From Branchiostoma floridae (taxonomy: Eukaryota; Chordata; Leptocardii; Amphioxiformes; Branchiostomatidae), in contig NC_049991.1 in the NCBI RefSeq assembly GCF_000003815.2, positions 19,213,307 through 19,277,306 on the forward strand: DNA of 64,000 nucleotides, read 5' to 3'. Positions 1 to 10,100 of this stretch are shown here, one piece after another. Positions within the stretch are counted from its first letter, which is position 1. Each line of letters opens with the position of its first letter. The position numbers and the translations under genes are program-made. The notes beneath the pieces were generated by a model, which saw only the letters and a program-made list of their open reading frames with translations, did no database searches and was not told the origin of the DNA.

Positions 1-373
1 CTATAAGAAGAGTGAAAAAGCGATGGAAATCCGTCCGCTTTTAAACGCGCGCGCCGAGTTGTCTTTTGCACCCTGTGATGCAACGCCTCGGAGCTCCTAC
101 GTCATCAGGCTATTAATAAAATCTAGGTCGGGTGACGTCACCTGCTACGAAATAATGTACATAGTGCGGCCTAGAAAATGTGCCAAGCCTTGTGTAACGT
201 CGTTCTAGATATCTTGAGCTTAACCCTAAATCACTGGGACATTGTTTCTTGGTGGTTGTGAAAAGATCACTTCATGAAACGCAATAACGTTAGAGAAAAT
301 GCTTGTGAAGGCGGGTGCACCTGCTACGGCTATTGTATAAGTACGGTTGTTGTCGACGTAGAACCTATCGGCA

Positions 374-445
374 TCCCATGTGGTCTAGTGGTTAGGATTT
401 GTGGCTTTCACCCACACGGCCCGGGTTCGATTCCCGGCATGGGAA
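374..445 (+). tRNA. tRNA-Glu (anticodon UUC)
   Basis: A 72-nt cloverleaf is readable by eye. The acceptor strand TCCCATG pairs with CATGGGA and is followed by discriminator A. The anticodon stem TGTGG/CCACA encloses the loop CTTTCAC, giving anticodon TTC. The T-arm contains the perfect B box GGTTCGATTCC. The D-arm GTGGTCTAGTGG is typical of metazoan tRNA-Glu. All stems are intact, so this looks like a functional gene rather than a SINE head. No run of four or more T directly follows the gene; the first is about 10 nt downstream (CTTTTATTTTT). Confidence 0.93.
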
Positions 446-1261
446 ACCATACTTTTATTTTTACCACCTCGAAAGTAGACAATAGGTACGGGAATAATCT
501 GCATTTTCTCTCCGTTTGTTATTTGACAATAACGTTACATCTTTGCTTGCACTTTGCGTCTCTTTTCGGCATCCAGCTTTCTTACCTTCGTTTCGGCAAG
601 ATTGGTTGGCGTCGACTAGCAAAGGAAGATGCGGACAAATCAATAAAATGTTGAGTAGGAAAGATCGCATTCCCTTTCCCGTCCTGAGGTGTGTAGATTA
701 ATTCCAGATGGGCGACAAGCAGAGGGTGTTACCGACCGATGTCACTTCCGCGTTCACAAGCACGGGACAGAAAGTAGCAGCAGGTTCACAGCCACACGTT
801 CAGATCCAAAGTTCGCGCGAGTGGTGACCCAAGACGATGCCATCTTCGCGCGGCATTTTAAGAATCATCTAGGTAGGCTAACTCCGGTCACAGAATTCGC
901 CATAGGAAGAGTCCTGTAGTCGCAAATATCCCAAAGACAAGCCTCTGCTAGGAAAAAGTCCAATAGGTAACCATGGCAACGGTTATTACAGGCCAGTGAC
1001 CTTTGCCTGATACGGTGATACATTATTGATAACTGATGACGTGTGTCATTGGGTGTGACGGAGCAGTACAAAAACACGTAACAGCTCGTGCTAGGCACAT
1101 TCTTGAAGTAGACACAGAACCGACGACAACGTCTTTTCGCCTCCGTGACGTTTCAGGAGATTGCCAGAACAAAAAGTAGGTAGTATATAACACAATCTCC
1201 TCTTTTTGATTTTTTCTCGATAATGTCAAAACTCCTCTAGTTGCTTTTAGTACCAAAACTG
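446..1261. other. 5' flanking region without recognised gene
   Basis: Only short open frames without family resemblance or splice context are seen here. One candidate regulatory palindrome (967-980) is listed separately. Positions 1-373 also hold nothing recognisable. Confidence 0.5.
967..980. promoter_or_regulatory. Candidate RFX X-box
   Basis: The sequence GTAACCATGGCAAC matches the RFX X-box consensus GTNRCC-N2-RGYAAC at every constrained position. X-boxes commonly mark promoters of ciliary genes, but no adjacent gene start was recognised, so a role is unproven. Confidence 0.35.
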
Positions 1262-1570
1262 TAAAGTGTGTATGTGTCTGTGTATGTGTCACAGTGTTTG
1301 TGTGTGTGTGTCATTGTGTGTTTATGTATGTGTGTTGCCCTTTAATAGTTTGTGTTGAGACTGTTTAATATGTGTACTGTGACACAGTGTGCGTGTGTCA
1401 GTGTGCGTGTCAGTTTGTGTGTGTGTGTCAGTGTGCGTGTCAGTTTGTGTGCGTTTGTGTATGTGAGTGTACGTGTCTGTGTGTGTGTAATCAAGTAGGT
1501 TACAAAGGGAGTGATTGTGTATGTGTGTGTATAGCATCTTACAGTGTGTGTGTGTGTGACACTGTGTTTG
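1262..1570. repeat. TG-rich low-complexity tract
   Basis: Interrupted (TG)n with recurring TGTGTCAGTGTGCG units. Open frames on both strands here arise from the low complexity and are not genes. Confidence 0.85.
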
Positions 1571-1693
1571 AATGACATCTCCCTATCCTTCAACACCTCT
1601 CCTGCCATTGTATATCGCATAAATCCACTCATTAAACCTGACACAGTTTACGCCAAAAATAGTTACTCAAGCAACTGGATATGATTTTGAAAC

Positions 1694-1732
1694 GGCCAGA
1701 CGTTTCGGAAAGAATCCACTTTCCTTCGTCAG
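1694..1732 (-). ncRNA. Hammerhead-ribozyme-like motif, opposite arm
   Basis: Mirror copy of the motif at 1996-2034. On the minus strand CTGACGA (1732-1726) precedes the same stem II and GAAAC (1706-1702). Confidence 0.38.
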
Positions 1733-1995
1733 TGACACTGAAGTGATCTGCAAGAAACAGGTCTTTTACGTTAACTATGAATGAAGACAATTTCAGATGT
1801 CCAATAGGAAAGGTTGTAAGACAATTCAGATTGAAGACAATTTGGATTCCAAAGAAAACAAAGCTAAGCCAAAGTCAAGCTGAAGACAATTTGGATTTCA
1901 AAGGATATCAAGGCTGTCCTATTGGACATCTGAAATTGTCTTCATTCATAGTTAGAGTATAAAAGACCTGTTTCTTGCAGATCACTTCAGTGTCA

Positions 1996-2034
1996 CTGAC
2001 GAAGGAAAGTGGATTCTTTCCGAAACGTCTGGCC
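1996..2034 (+). ncRNA. Hammerhead-ribozyme-like motif
   Basis: CTGACGA (1996-2002) is followed by a 6-bp stem (GGAAAG/CTTTCC, loop TGGATT) and then GAAAC (2022-2026), which fits the conserved CUGANGA / stem II / GAAA layout. A very short stem III (CG/CG with loop TCTGGC) and a following U fit a minimal type I hammerhead. One extra A lies between CTGACGA and stem II, and stem I pairing upstream and downstream is weak, so activity is uncertain. Confidence 0.4.
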
Positions 2035-2144
2035 GTTTCAAAATCATATCCAGTTGCTTGAGTAACTATTTTTGGCGTATCTTATTACCTGGATGTCTAA
2101 CCTACATCGGCTGACACAGTTTAATTCTTGCCCTTCAGTTGAGG

Positions 2145-2316
2145 ATGGCGCTACCGTCCCCAATTACCTTAACTCTGGGCGTGGCCGTCGTCCTGACGTC
2201 ACTCCCGGCCCCAACCCAGTCCTGTAGCGTCGTCAACTGGCAGGCCATGTCCTTCCCAGAGCAGGTAGTGGCAGCACAGATTGCAGTACATGCCAGGGTC
2301 ATGGACAAACTCAATG
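2145..2316 (+). CDS. Alternative first coding exon (signal peptide version a)
   Basis: Encodes a signal peptide followed by a segment closely matching that of 2805-2967 (shared SFPEQV-x-AAQI and HARV motifs). Both exons have a plausible 3' splice site just upstream (CTTCAG before 2139; CTACAG before 2805) and both end in phase 1 before a GT donor (GTTAGT and GTGGGT). Joining 2145-2316 directly to 2805 would break the frame, so the two are expected to be mutually exclusive. Alternatively the first is a relic of a tandem gene duplication. Confidence 0.65.
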
Positions 2317-5300
2317 GTTAGTTTGTAGAAATCCAGAGGGGCGAGTAAGAACAGAAAGAAACAAACATGCCGACACCCAGGATCAAACCCGGGTCGGCGG
2401 ATTACAAATCAGGACCACTATTGCTGTCGCCACAAAAGCTCAGAGCTCCTTGGCAAGGACGGTAGACGGTACTTGAACCACTGTTACAAGTTGTCAATCA
2501 ATATTAGATTTAGATACTTTTGCTCGCTGCCACTACCTGCACTGGGAACATCATGAGCCATTAGACTGGTTTTCAAACCAGAGATTATGGCTGCCATGTA
2601 TATTCTTTCCTCTCTCTCCAAGTAGCTTGGTATCCCGTATAGCTGCGAGTCTTTTTTGTCCTCGAGGATGAAAGAGACTGGGCAGCCATAATTGATGGAG
2701 AGGACACAAGAGACTTGGCAGCTTTTATACCAGGCTATAATACAAGTGAGGTGCCTGTAAAACAAAGTTTTAACATTTTCAATGCTCTGGCATTTGGCCT
2801 ACAGATGGCTTGGTCCCAGATTGTCCTAGCTGTGGGCGTAGCCCTGACCTCACTCCCTGCCCTCGTCCTGTCCTGTAAAGTGGTGGACTGGCAGCCCATG
2901 TCGTTCCCAGAGCAGGTAGCGGCAGCACAGATCGTGGTTCATGCCAGGGTGTTGGATAAAGTCAATGGTGGGTACTTATGTTCATATAGGCAGTAGTACT
3001 AAGTACTTGTACTCAGATTATTTAGAACTAAGATTTTCTGGGAAATCTGAAGATTGTTAAAAAAAATCTCCAGATTTTTCGATTTTCAATGACACTTGAC
3101 GCTCCCACTGAGGGTCATTATGATCCGTACTATGGCATGAAAGCTTTTCACAAAGTATCAAATTTGTAAGTATTACTTGTTAAAGGGTTAGAAGTTTGTC
3201 CAAAGTGCAATATTTGCCCAAAATTAAGTTCTTAGAAAGTCTCAAATATTTTTTTCTGGCAAGATTTTTCAGGACCTCCAACTCTCAATGCATTTGATGG
3301 CCTTTGGAACCTAGAATTGAATGTTATTTTTCCAATGACAGGTACTTATGGCCACTGGCCGTATGCCTACCGAGGAGTGCTGAGGGTGTACTGTGTGTTT
3401 AAGGGCGGCCCACTGCCAGCCAGCATCACTGTGGATGAGATGGGACGACTGACGTCATGTCACCACACAAAAGGTGTGTATAGGTGCAGTCTCACATGAA
3501 TGTGCAACGCTAGTTTACCTTTATTCGTGGGATAACCTTTATCCGTTGCATTCAAGACTACCAGGTATTTAGGGATATTAAGTCAGCGGACGATGATTCA
3601 AAACTGCAATACATAACAAAAATGCAGTTTGAAACCACTGTCCATCAACATGATATCCCTAAATTCCCTGTTCGTAAGTAGATCGGACATACTAGTAGGT
3701 TACTTCGTGGATAATGGTGAACTAGCGTTATATCTCCATAATGACATATTGTTTCATACTTTTGTAGTCTCATGCACAGTATGCAGTCCTCATGCACATC
3801 TTGATCGTTTTGTGTCAATTTTGAGTGCGCAATTACTGGGTTGCACTGTGCTTTTGCCTGCATACCTGAAACTGTAGTAGTACTAAAACTGATACGAAAC
3901 AACTGAAATGTACAAAATGTATAATTATATGATGTGGGTATGAAAAAATGCCAATACTTGATATACACACTCGTGTGACCTTATTATAAAAATCCTTCTT
4001 CAAAGGCATAGAATAACGCCCTTCTTGATGACTTAATATGGACACGTAAGCTGAACATGCGAATAACATTTAGCCAGATTTTGTGGTCAGACATGTTAGT
4101 CGATTGAGTCTGACTTGTCCTGAAAGTGTTACTGCAGGGTTGGACAAGTTTTCTAAAATTCACTTGTCCTATCGGGCAAGCACATAAAAAATTTACTTGC
4201 CCCAACCAACTTTTCACTTGCCCAGAATTCAAATGATGGTCACTTTTATATGCATTGTCACTTCCAGCAATGGAATTCTGATTATTGCCTCTACTTTTCA
4301 ATGACAATGTTGATCATTGCTTGATGTCATGACTGTAAAAGGTAACAAGACGTATAAAATCTCACTCAATGAAAAAACCTTACTTGCCCGATCGGGCAAG
4401 TGGGCTATGTCATGCACTTGCCCGAACAGCACTTTCACTTGCCTTGGACAATAGGGCTAGTGGACTTGTGCAACCCTGTACTGTACACGATATTTGCTTA
4501 TCAAAGCTTAGTAACACTGGGCTAACAAATCAATCTTGTATCTTCTTCCTGCCCTAGTTGACATCGGTGAAGACTACATCCTCCTGTTGAAGCGCGACGG
4601 CGGCATGTTCCTACCCGACGAGGTGAACTACCTCTCCGTGGCCTTCCCGGCCGACCAGGACCACTTCGACCAGGTTTGTTCGTTAGTTTGTTTGTTTGTT
4701 TTGTCAATGGACGTTAGACAAATATAGGCAACCAGCGGATGAAGGTCAACTAGCATTACATCTTCCTCAGAGCTTCTAACTGGAATTCTGCTTCTCGCCG
4801 CTACATGTAGCTGATGTAGCAAATTTAAAGTAATAATGATTAATATCAGTTCAGTTCATCCATCCGGTGACACTGTGAAGTTCTTCCATACGACTCTGTT
4901 GCGCATGACAGACAGGAGGTCTCCGTCTTGGAGACCAACATCCTCCTCAATCACCCTCCTAAGAGTCAGGGATGGTCGGCCGCGTCTTGTCTTGTTGTTG
5001 GGCTGCCAGAGAAGAACCCTTCCGGCCATCTCGTCATGACGCATCACATGACCAGCAAGGGCCAGGCGTCGGTCACGGATGACTCTAGTAATCCGTGGCA
5101 GACCATTATAGAGCTATGATTGATATACATGTACAAATTGTTATTCCACCAGGTGAGTCGGACGTGCAGCCTCTCCAACTTTACCTCACTGGCATCAACC
5201 GACCCTGCCTCCCAGCCCGGGTGTGTTGTGAACAGGACAGAGACCGGGTCATCTGCATGTTTGGGAAGTTCCAGTGCTTCTCATCGGCAGTCCTACAGTC

Positions 5301-5353
5301 TCTTAGCAGTGGTTTTTGCAGTGTTCACTTTTGTTCAAGCCCTGTTGGTATGA
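2145..5353 (+). CDS. Small secreted, probably GPI-anchored protein (CCDC3-like?)
   Basis: Assembled from four coding exons with matching phases: first exon 2805-2967 (or alternative 2145-2316), then 3342-3473, 4558-4673 and 5153-5353 (stop). The main form is 203 residues. It begins with a hydrophobic signal peptide of about 23 residues, has six cysteines in the mature part, N-x-T glycosylation sites near residues 146 and 164, and ends in a 19-residue hydrophobic tail after a Ser-rich stretch, the layout of a GPI-anchor signal. All introns have GT-AG borders. The pattern of an A-x-IVxARVL motif, a central cysteine pair, then DY-x-LLL and LPxxVN-x-FP resembles the extracellular domain of CCDC3 (favine) from memory; this is tentative. 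Introns contain a hAT-like MITE (4135-4478), another MITE (3506-3730) and a LINE stub (4880-5100). An AATAAA lies 189 bp after the stop. Confidence 0.72.
2331..2487 (-). mobile_element. tRNA-related short repeat (family shared with 24246-24715)
   Basis: Minus-strand copy of the repeat found twice near 24.3-24.7 kb. It carries a B-box-like GGGTTTGATCC, the same 3' part (AAGAACAGAAAGAAAC on plus) and the same outer end TGTAACAGTGGTTC. The A box is degraded. It lies between the two alternative first exons. Confidence 0.6.
3506..3730. mobile_element. MITE, CTAGTTTACC family (copy 1)
   Basis: Ends are inverted (AACGCTAGTTTACCTTTAT / ATGGTGAACTAGCGTT), with a shared interior GGATAACC and CGACTTGAT-like segment. 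Related copies are at 16418-16620 and 61857-62173. Inferred non-autonomous DNA element; superfamily not assigned. Confidence 0.6.
4135..4478. mobile_element. hAT-like MITE, CTTGCC family (copy 1)
   Basis: Starts CAGGGTTGGACAAG and ends with its inverted form CAACCCTG. The 5-bp flanks TACTG (4130-4134 and 4479-4483) match. The interior carries repeated CTTGCCC / GGGCAAG hexamers near both ends. Other copies: 32490-32817, 33324-33657, 53871-54974. Confidence 0.75.
4880..5100 (-). mobile_element. LINE reverse-transcriptase C-terminal stub
   Basis: The minus strand encodes a frame with LALAGHVMRHDEMAGRVL and RRGRPSLTLRR followed by a W-x-N end, the signature C-terminal tail of non-LTR reverse transcriptases. 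It is only about 70 codons, so a 5'-truncated dead copy inside an intron. Confidence 0.7.
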
Positions 5354-5541
5354 GACTGTGTGAATTTCAAGAAACAGTTTTGAAAGAAAGTGGAACTAGA
5401 CTTACTATCGTATACCCATAGATAGGAAGTTATGTAATCATTGTTGTTCTGTTTTGTAATAATGATATGTTTGTCTGGTTGTGTGGTTTGATGTACTCAG
5501 GGTCTCCTGAAAAACAGGGCTTTTGTCCTGAGCGTGTATAT

Positions 5542-5547
5542 AATAAA
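5542..5547 (+). terminator. Candidate polyadenylation signal
   Basis: AATAAA 189 bp downstream of the stop codon at 5353, in T/A-rich sequence. Confidence 0.5.
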
Positions 5548-6201
5548 TAAGAATGAATTAAATGAAACTTAGGAATTTCAAGAAACAAGTTCGAAAGAAA
5601 GTGGTACTGGACTGTCAGAACAGTCTTTGACCAGATGTCTGAAACAGGCAGAGTCATATATGGCCCTGATCAATCAAGACCATTGTAGACCCGTATCAAA
5701 TTCAGCCCTATACGCCATAAGCTGTGACTCTGTCACATAGGGCACATCTTTTAGCTGATTACGGTCTGTTGCAAGGGAATTAAGAATTGTACAAGTATCT
5801 CTGTCACTGTTTTTTCTTTCTTTCTTTCAATCATCCAAATCCTGTCAGAGATACAACATAAAATTTCTCTGTGCCAGACCAACTGCTGTATATCTCAGCC
5901 ACATCAAAGAAAAATAGAATCACCAACTCCTGTGTTTTCTCCAGTCTGTTACTTTATTTTGGCTTCACCGATGGAGGAAAAATATATTATGTATAATCGT
6001 GATATTACCTCTCGTCAAAGATGGCAGCATTAGGAAGAAAGATAACTATGCAAAACGATGATTTAATCATTATATTTTCATGTTGTTTATACTTTTATAT
6101 GTACAAAGAATGCATACATGTACATGTATGTACCATTTAAGCGTAGACACTTCTTCTGGAACCCGGAAGACAAGCGAAAATTTTCAACACCATATAGTAG
6201 A

Positions 6202-6376
6202 CAGTAGAAGCCGGTTAATTGCACAACGGATTAACACACACTTCTGTTGACTGCACAGAATCCCCAAATCCCAAACCGGTGCGGTCCAGCTGGATACCTT
6301 CGCATTATTGCACCAGCCGAATAATTGCACAAAATATGCTGGCAAATAGGCTGTGCAATTAAACGGCTTCTACTGT
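6202..6376. mobile_element. Tigger/mariner-like MITE
   Basis: About 175 bp with inverted ends CAGTAGAAGCCGGTTAATT and its reverse form before CTTCTACTGTA. The CAGTAGAA-type terminus resembles pogo/Tigger elements. The interior contains repeated TAATTGCAC. Confidence 0.6.
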
Positions 6377-6639
6377 AACATGTACACTATACACAGACAA
6401 GTGCGGGCTATAGGCGTATCTGAAATACAACTCCAATTTTACCCGTACTACTTATGCAAGTGGTATTGCAACCCATGTACATGTACATTTTATGTACAGG
6501 GAAGAGCATAAGGCAAGCTTATCATGACTAATAAAAGCTTCACAATCATTTGGTTTTCTTTTTCACTATCACCTGTAATATCTACAAGCATGGCAAAGAA
6601 ATTGCTAGTGCTACATGTTATTTAGTGTCTATCAGACAA

Positions 6640-7060
6640 ATTTTACAATCCAACCAGTCCATTATAAACGACCACTCAAGGGACACTAGTACAGGTGGTC
6701 CTTATATAGAGGTTGCTCTATATACAAATGGCCAGGTGGCCCTTATGTACGGGTGGTCACTAGTACAGGTTTGACTGTATATCAATTTCCAGGTGGCATG
6801 GTCCTTATGTAGAGGTGGTCACTTGTACAGGTTGGACTGTATTATATCAATGGCCAGGTGGCCCTTATGTAGAGGTCGCTAGTAGAGGTTGCACAATATA
6901 TTATAAAAAGTCAGGTGGTCCTTATGTAGAGGTTACTGGTACAGGTTGCACTATACATTAATGGCCAGGTGGTCACTAGTACAGGTTGGATTGTATTATA
7001 TCAATGTCCAGGTGGTCATTATGTAGAGGTCGCTGTTACAGGTTGCACCACACATTAATA
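6640..7060. repeat. Decayed tandem repeat
   Basis: Roughly 85-100-bp units, each with CCAGGTGG, CCTTATGTAGAGGT, CACTAGTACAGGTT and ACTGTAT segments. Four to six imperfect units. Confidence 0.7.
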
Positions 7061-7129
7061 TATATTATATATAACCAATGGTCCTTAATGTACAGGTGGC
7101 CACTGCACATGCTTCCACTATGCGAGATG

Positions 7130-10100
7130 CTACAACACAGGTTTTAAGGGTAGAGTGCAGTAGTCATCAAACATCCCGGCCAGTTCCAGTCTCTCCAGCT
7201 CGATCAGAACTCTCTGTACCTCCTGACGTGTGTAGGGGAGGGGCCCATGTCTCTGCCAGTACCTAACAACGTAGAAATAAGAGAACTATGACTATTATGT
7301 TACAATCTTAAGACTTTAGATCCGTGCACAAAATAAAGCGCTTACCAACAAGCTTTCAATCAGTCCTCTGATCCTTCTCAAGTTGAAATGACCCAAAACC
7401 TAAGTCACAATTGCTATGACTGTGAAAGGCAACAAGTATAATTTTTATAAAAATCTCAATTATGGAAAAATTTTACTTCTCTGCCAGTACCTAACAACGT
7501 AAACACTCAGATAAACTATTGAGCTACATGTAGTTCAACTGTAATATCCAACACAAAAATTGGACTCACCCAAATTTCGACTGAACAGCACCAGTCTTTG
7601 TCAAGGACAGTTGAACTAGCTCAATAATGACTTCTACCAACACAGATGAACTTTCAAGTTATTACTCAGATAAACTGAGGTACAGAATAAAGAGACTCTT
7701 TTTTACACAACCCCTGCTTTATTTCCAGGCGATTCTGACTGACTGGTTCACATAATGTACAGCATACAGTTGACAGAATATGATGCAGTCACAAATGCGA
7801 AGTACACAAATGTCATGTATTTACTAAATTATAATTTAGTACATATACATAAAAATCAAAAAGTACCTGAAGACGTATCTGGCAGGCAACTGCTTGTAGT
7901 TCTCCCTCACACTCTCCAGCAACATCACATCCACATTGTTAAGATCTGAGGAAAAAAAGATAAAAAAACTATCAGAAAAAAAAAAAAAACTTGCTTCTGG
8001 AGTCTGTGGTAACCATTACAGTAGCTAAAGTTGACATGTGATGGAGATGAGGGCAAAGTTTAGATAGTCCAATAAGACACAAAAGAATCTCACGTATATG
8101 TTACAACTTAAAACCCTATATCCGTACACAACATAAGGCGCTTACCAACAAGCTTTTGATCAGTAAAGTTGAAATGACCCAAAGCCTAAGTCACACATCC
8201 AGACCAGAAGTGTGACATTAGTAAAGGGTCACAGGTGCTTGGCAGTTGGTATCGGCCCCCGTCTCGGATGCTTGTTGGTAAGCGCTTTATTTTGTGTACG
8301 GATATAGGGTTTTAGATTGTAACATGATGTTGACTACCGTCACAGATGAACTTGCATTCAAGTATAAGGATCTCACCTAGCCTGGATGCCAACACTCTCC
8401 AGTCGTTTTGCAGTGGGCTGGGGTAACACAGTAGCAGCAGCAGTTTCTCCCACTTCTCCTTGGGTAGGCCGAGGGTGTCCTCCTCCAGACTAGTGTCCAT
8501 TAGTACACTCATGATCTGGGCAAGACAACAACATGCTTCTTTTTTAATCTAATCAAAAAGAAATATTTTCTAATATGTACAGATTATATGAATAAACCTG
8601 AGGTTGTAGCTTTCATCATTATGCACATGAAAAAAATAGCTTAATTGTAGTGGGATGTATCCCTGCATCAGGGATTCCTGCAGCAGTATAATCAGCTTTC
8701 ATCATTATGTAACGAAAAACAAAGTTTCATTACAGTGGTATGTACCAAAGTGCTGTATTTTCTCATAGAAAAAATTAATATTACGGGCTATAAAACCTGA
8801 TTACGTCATCCACACAGCCCCCCAAAAAATAGGATTTAGAATTCTTTTATGCCCATCTATCAATATTCGTTACAGCTCCATTCTTTCTTAATTCAAAAAT
8901 GAGAAAATAATGAAAGGTCAGAATGCCAATTTAGCCAACCTAAATACCATAAAAACGAGTATTACAGTAAAACAAAAACTCCCAATTTACTCACATCTTT
9001 CTTGGTGCTGTCTTGATGCTGCTGTTCCTTGCACAAAGTGGTGGTGGGATGCCCGTCATGATATTCAATGGAATTCAACTCTTGCCTATAAACAAGTCAC
9101 AGTCGACACACAAAATTAGACAATTACATATCTGTTAACTGTTACAAAATATGTCTATATGTTACTAATCATTATACTGAATACTGCCATGTTACAAATT
9201 CTTAACATTCTGCCATGAACTTGCAATTAATTACACTTGTTTACAAGTGTAACGAAACAATATGCATGGGAGATCATCTGACTAGTATAAGCCATTTACT
9301 TGTCTGCCATTTTGATTTTGAAGAAGAAATGTTTAGAAAATCGATCAGCCAACAAGTCTGCAAGCTCTAGATAAATGTTTTGCAGTAATTTGCTTGCCAA
9401 TGGTGTCCTCTTGATCATTGGGCAGAAAAAAGAAAAGGACCAGGACACAGCCCTGCATCTGCTACACTTTTTGACACCAGTACACAATCAACATTTAATC
9501 CTGTCATAACGGTCAATGAGCTTCGGCCTCCTTAAAATTTTTGGAGATCACTAAAAGGTTGATATAAATACTTGTGTATACTACCTGAAAATCTACCCCC
9601 ATCACATTGGATCAAGCAAAATTACTTGACTGTGAACAAATTGGAACAGCTCTGTGGAGACACAGTTGTCAATAAGAAGAAGTTAATCTACAACACAACT
9701 CAAACAATAAACGAAAGTTGTGATAATGACTTACCTGCTCGTTGCTCGTCTTGGTGCAGGTACAGGTTTCTTCTGTCCGTCTCCTGGAGCCTCTGATGGG
9801 GGAGGGGGGCATCTGGTGGCCTTTCTACCTCTCAGGCTGGGGTTCTGGTAAAGGGGTTCTGCCTTCAAATCTGGAACCATGTCAGCAAAGTCTTGAGCAA
9901 AGAATATCAGCTGGAAAGAACATGCATCTACCAAGACCATCTACGGTAATCTTCCCAGAGTGTCCCATAGTCTCAGGCAGAAGCGTGTCCACTTCAGAGG
10001 TCATTGCAACTGCGCAAGTTTGTTTGTTTGTTTGTTTGTTTGTGCAAGTGAAGAAGTGAAGAAGTGACCTCTTCACTCATCCTCTGGAGGGCAAGAGGAA

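Larger units (their letters stand above)
1650..2078. mobile_element. Foldback element with hammerhead-like cores
   Basis: The arms at 1650-1809 and about 1917-2078 are almost perfect inverted repeats separated by about 107 bp. Each arm contains a hammerhead-ribozyme-like core in opposite orientation. The right arm ends 67 bp before the first ATG of the downstream secreted-protein gene. A diverged relative of the same foldback lies at about 48605-48780, sharing the 3' outer sequence GGATGTCTAACC. Hammerhead motifs are known from Penelope-like retroelements, so these may be remnants of such termini; no reverse transcriptase is present here. Confidence 0.7.
5548..7129. other. Tail-to-tail spacer between genes 1 and 2
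   Basis: Holds a Tigger/mariner-like MITE (6202-6376), a decayed tandem repeat (about 6640-7060) and probably both 3' UTR ends. TTTATT at 5953-5958 reads AATAAA on the minus strand and could end the minus-strand adaptor transcript. Confidence 0.5.
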
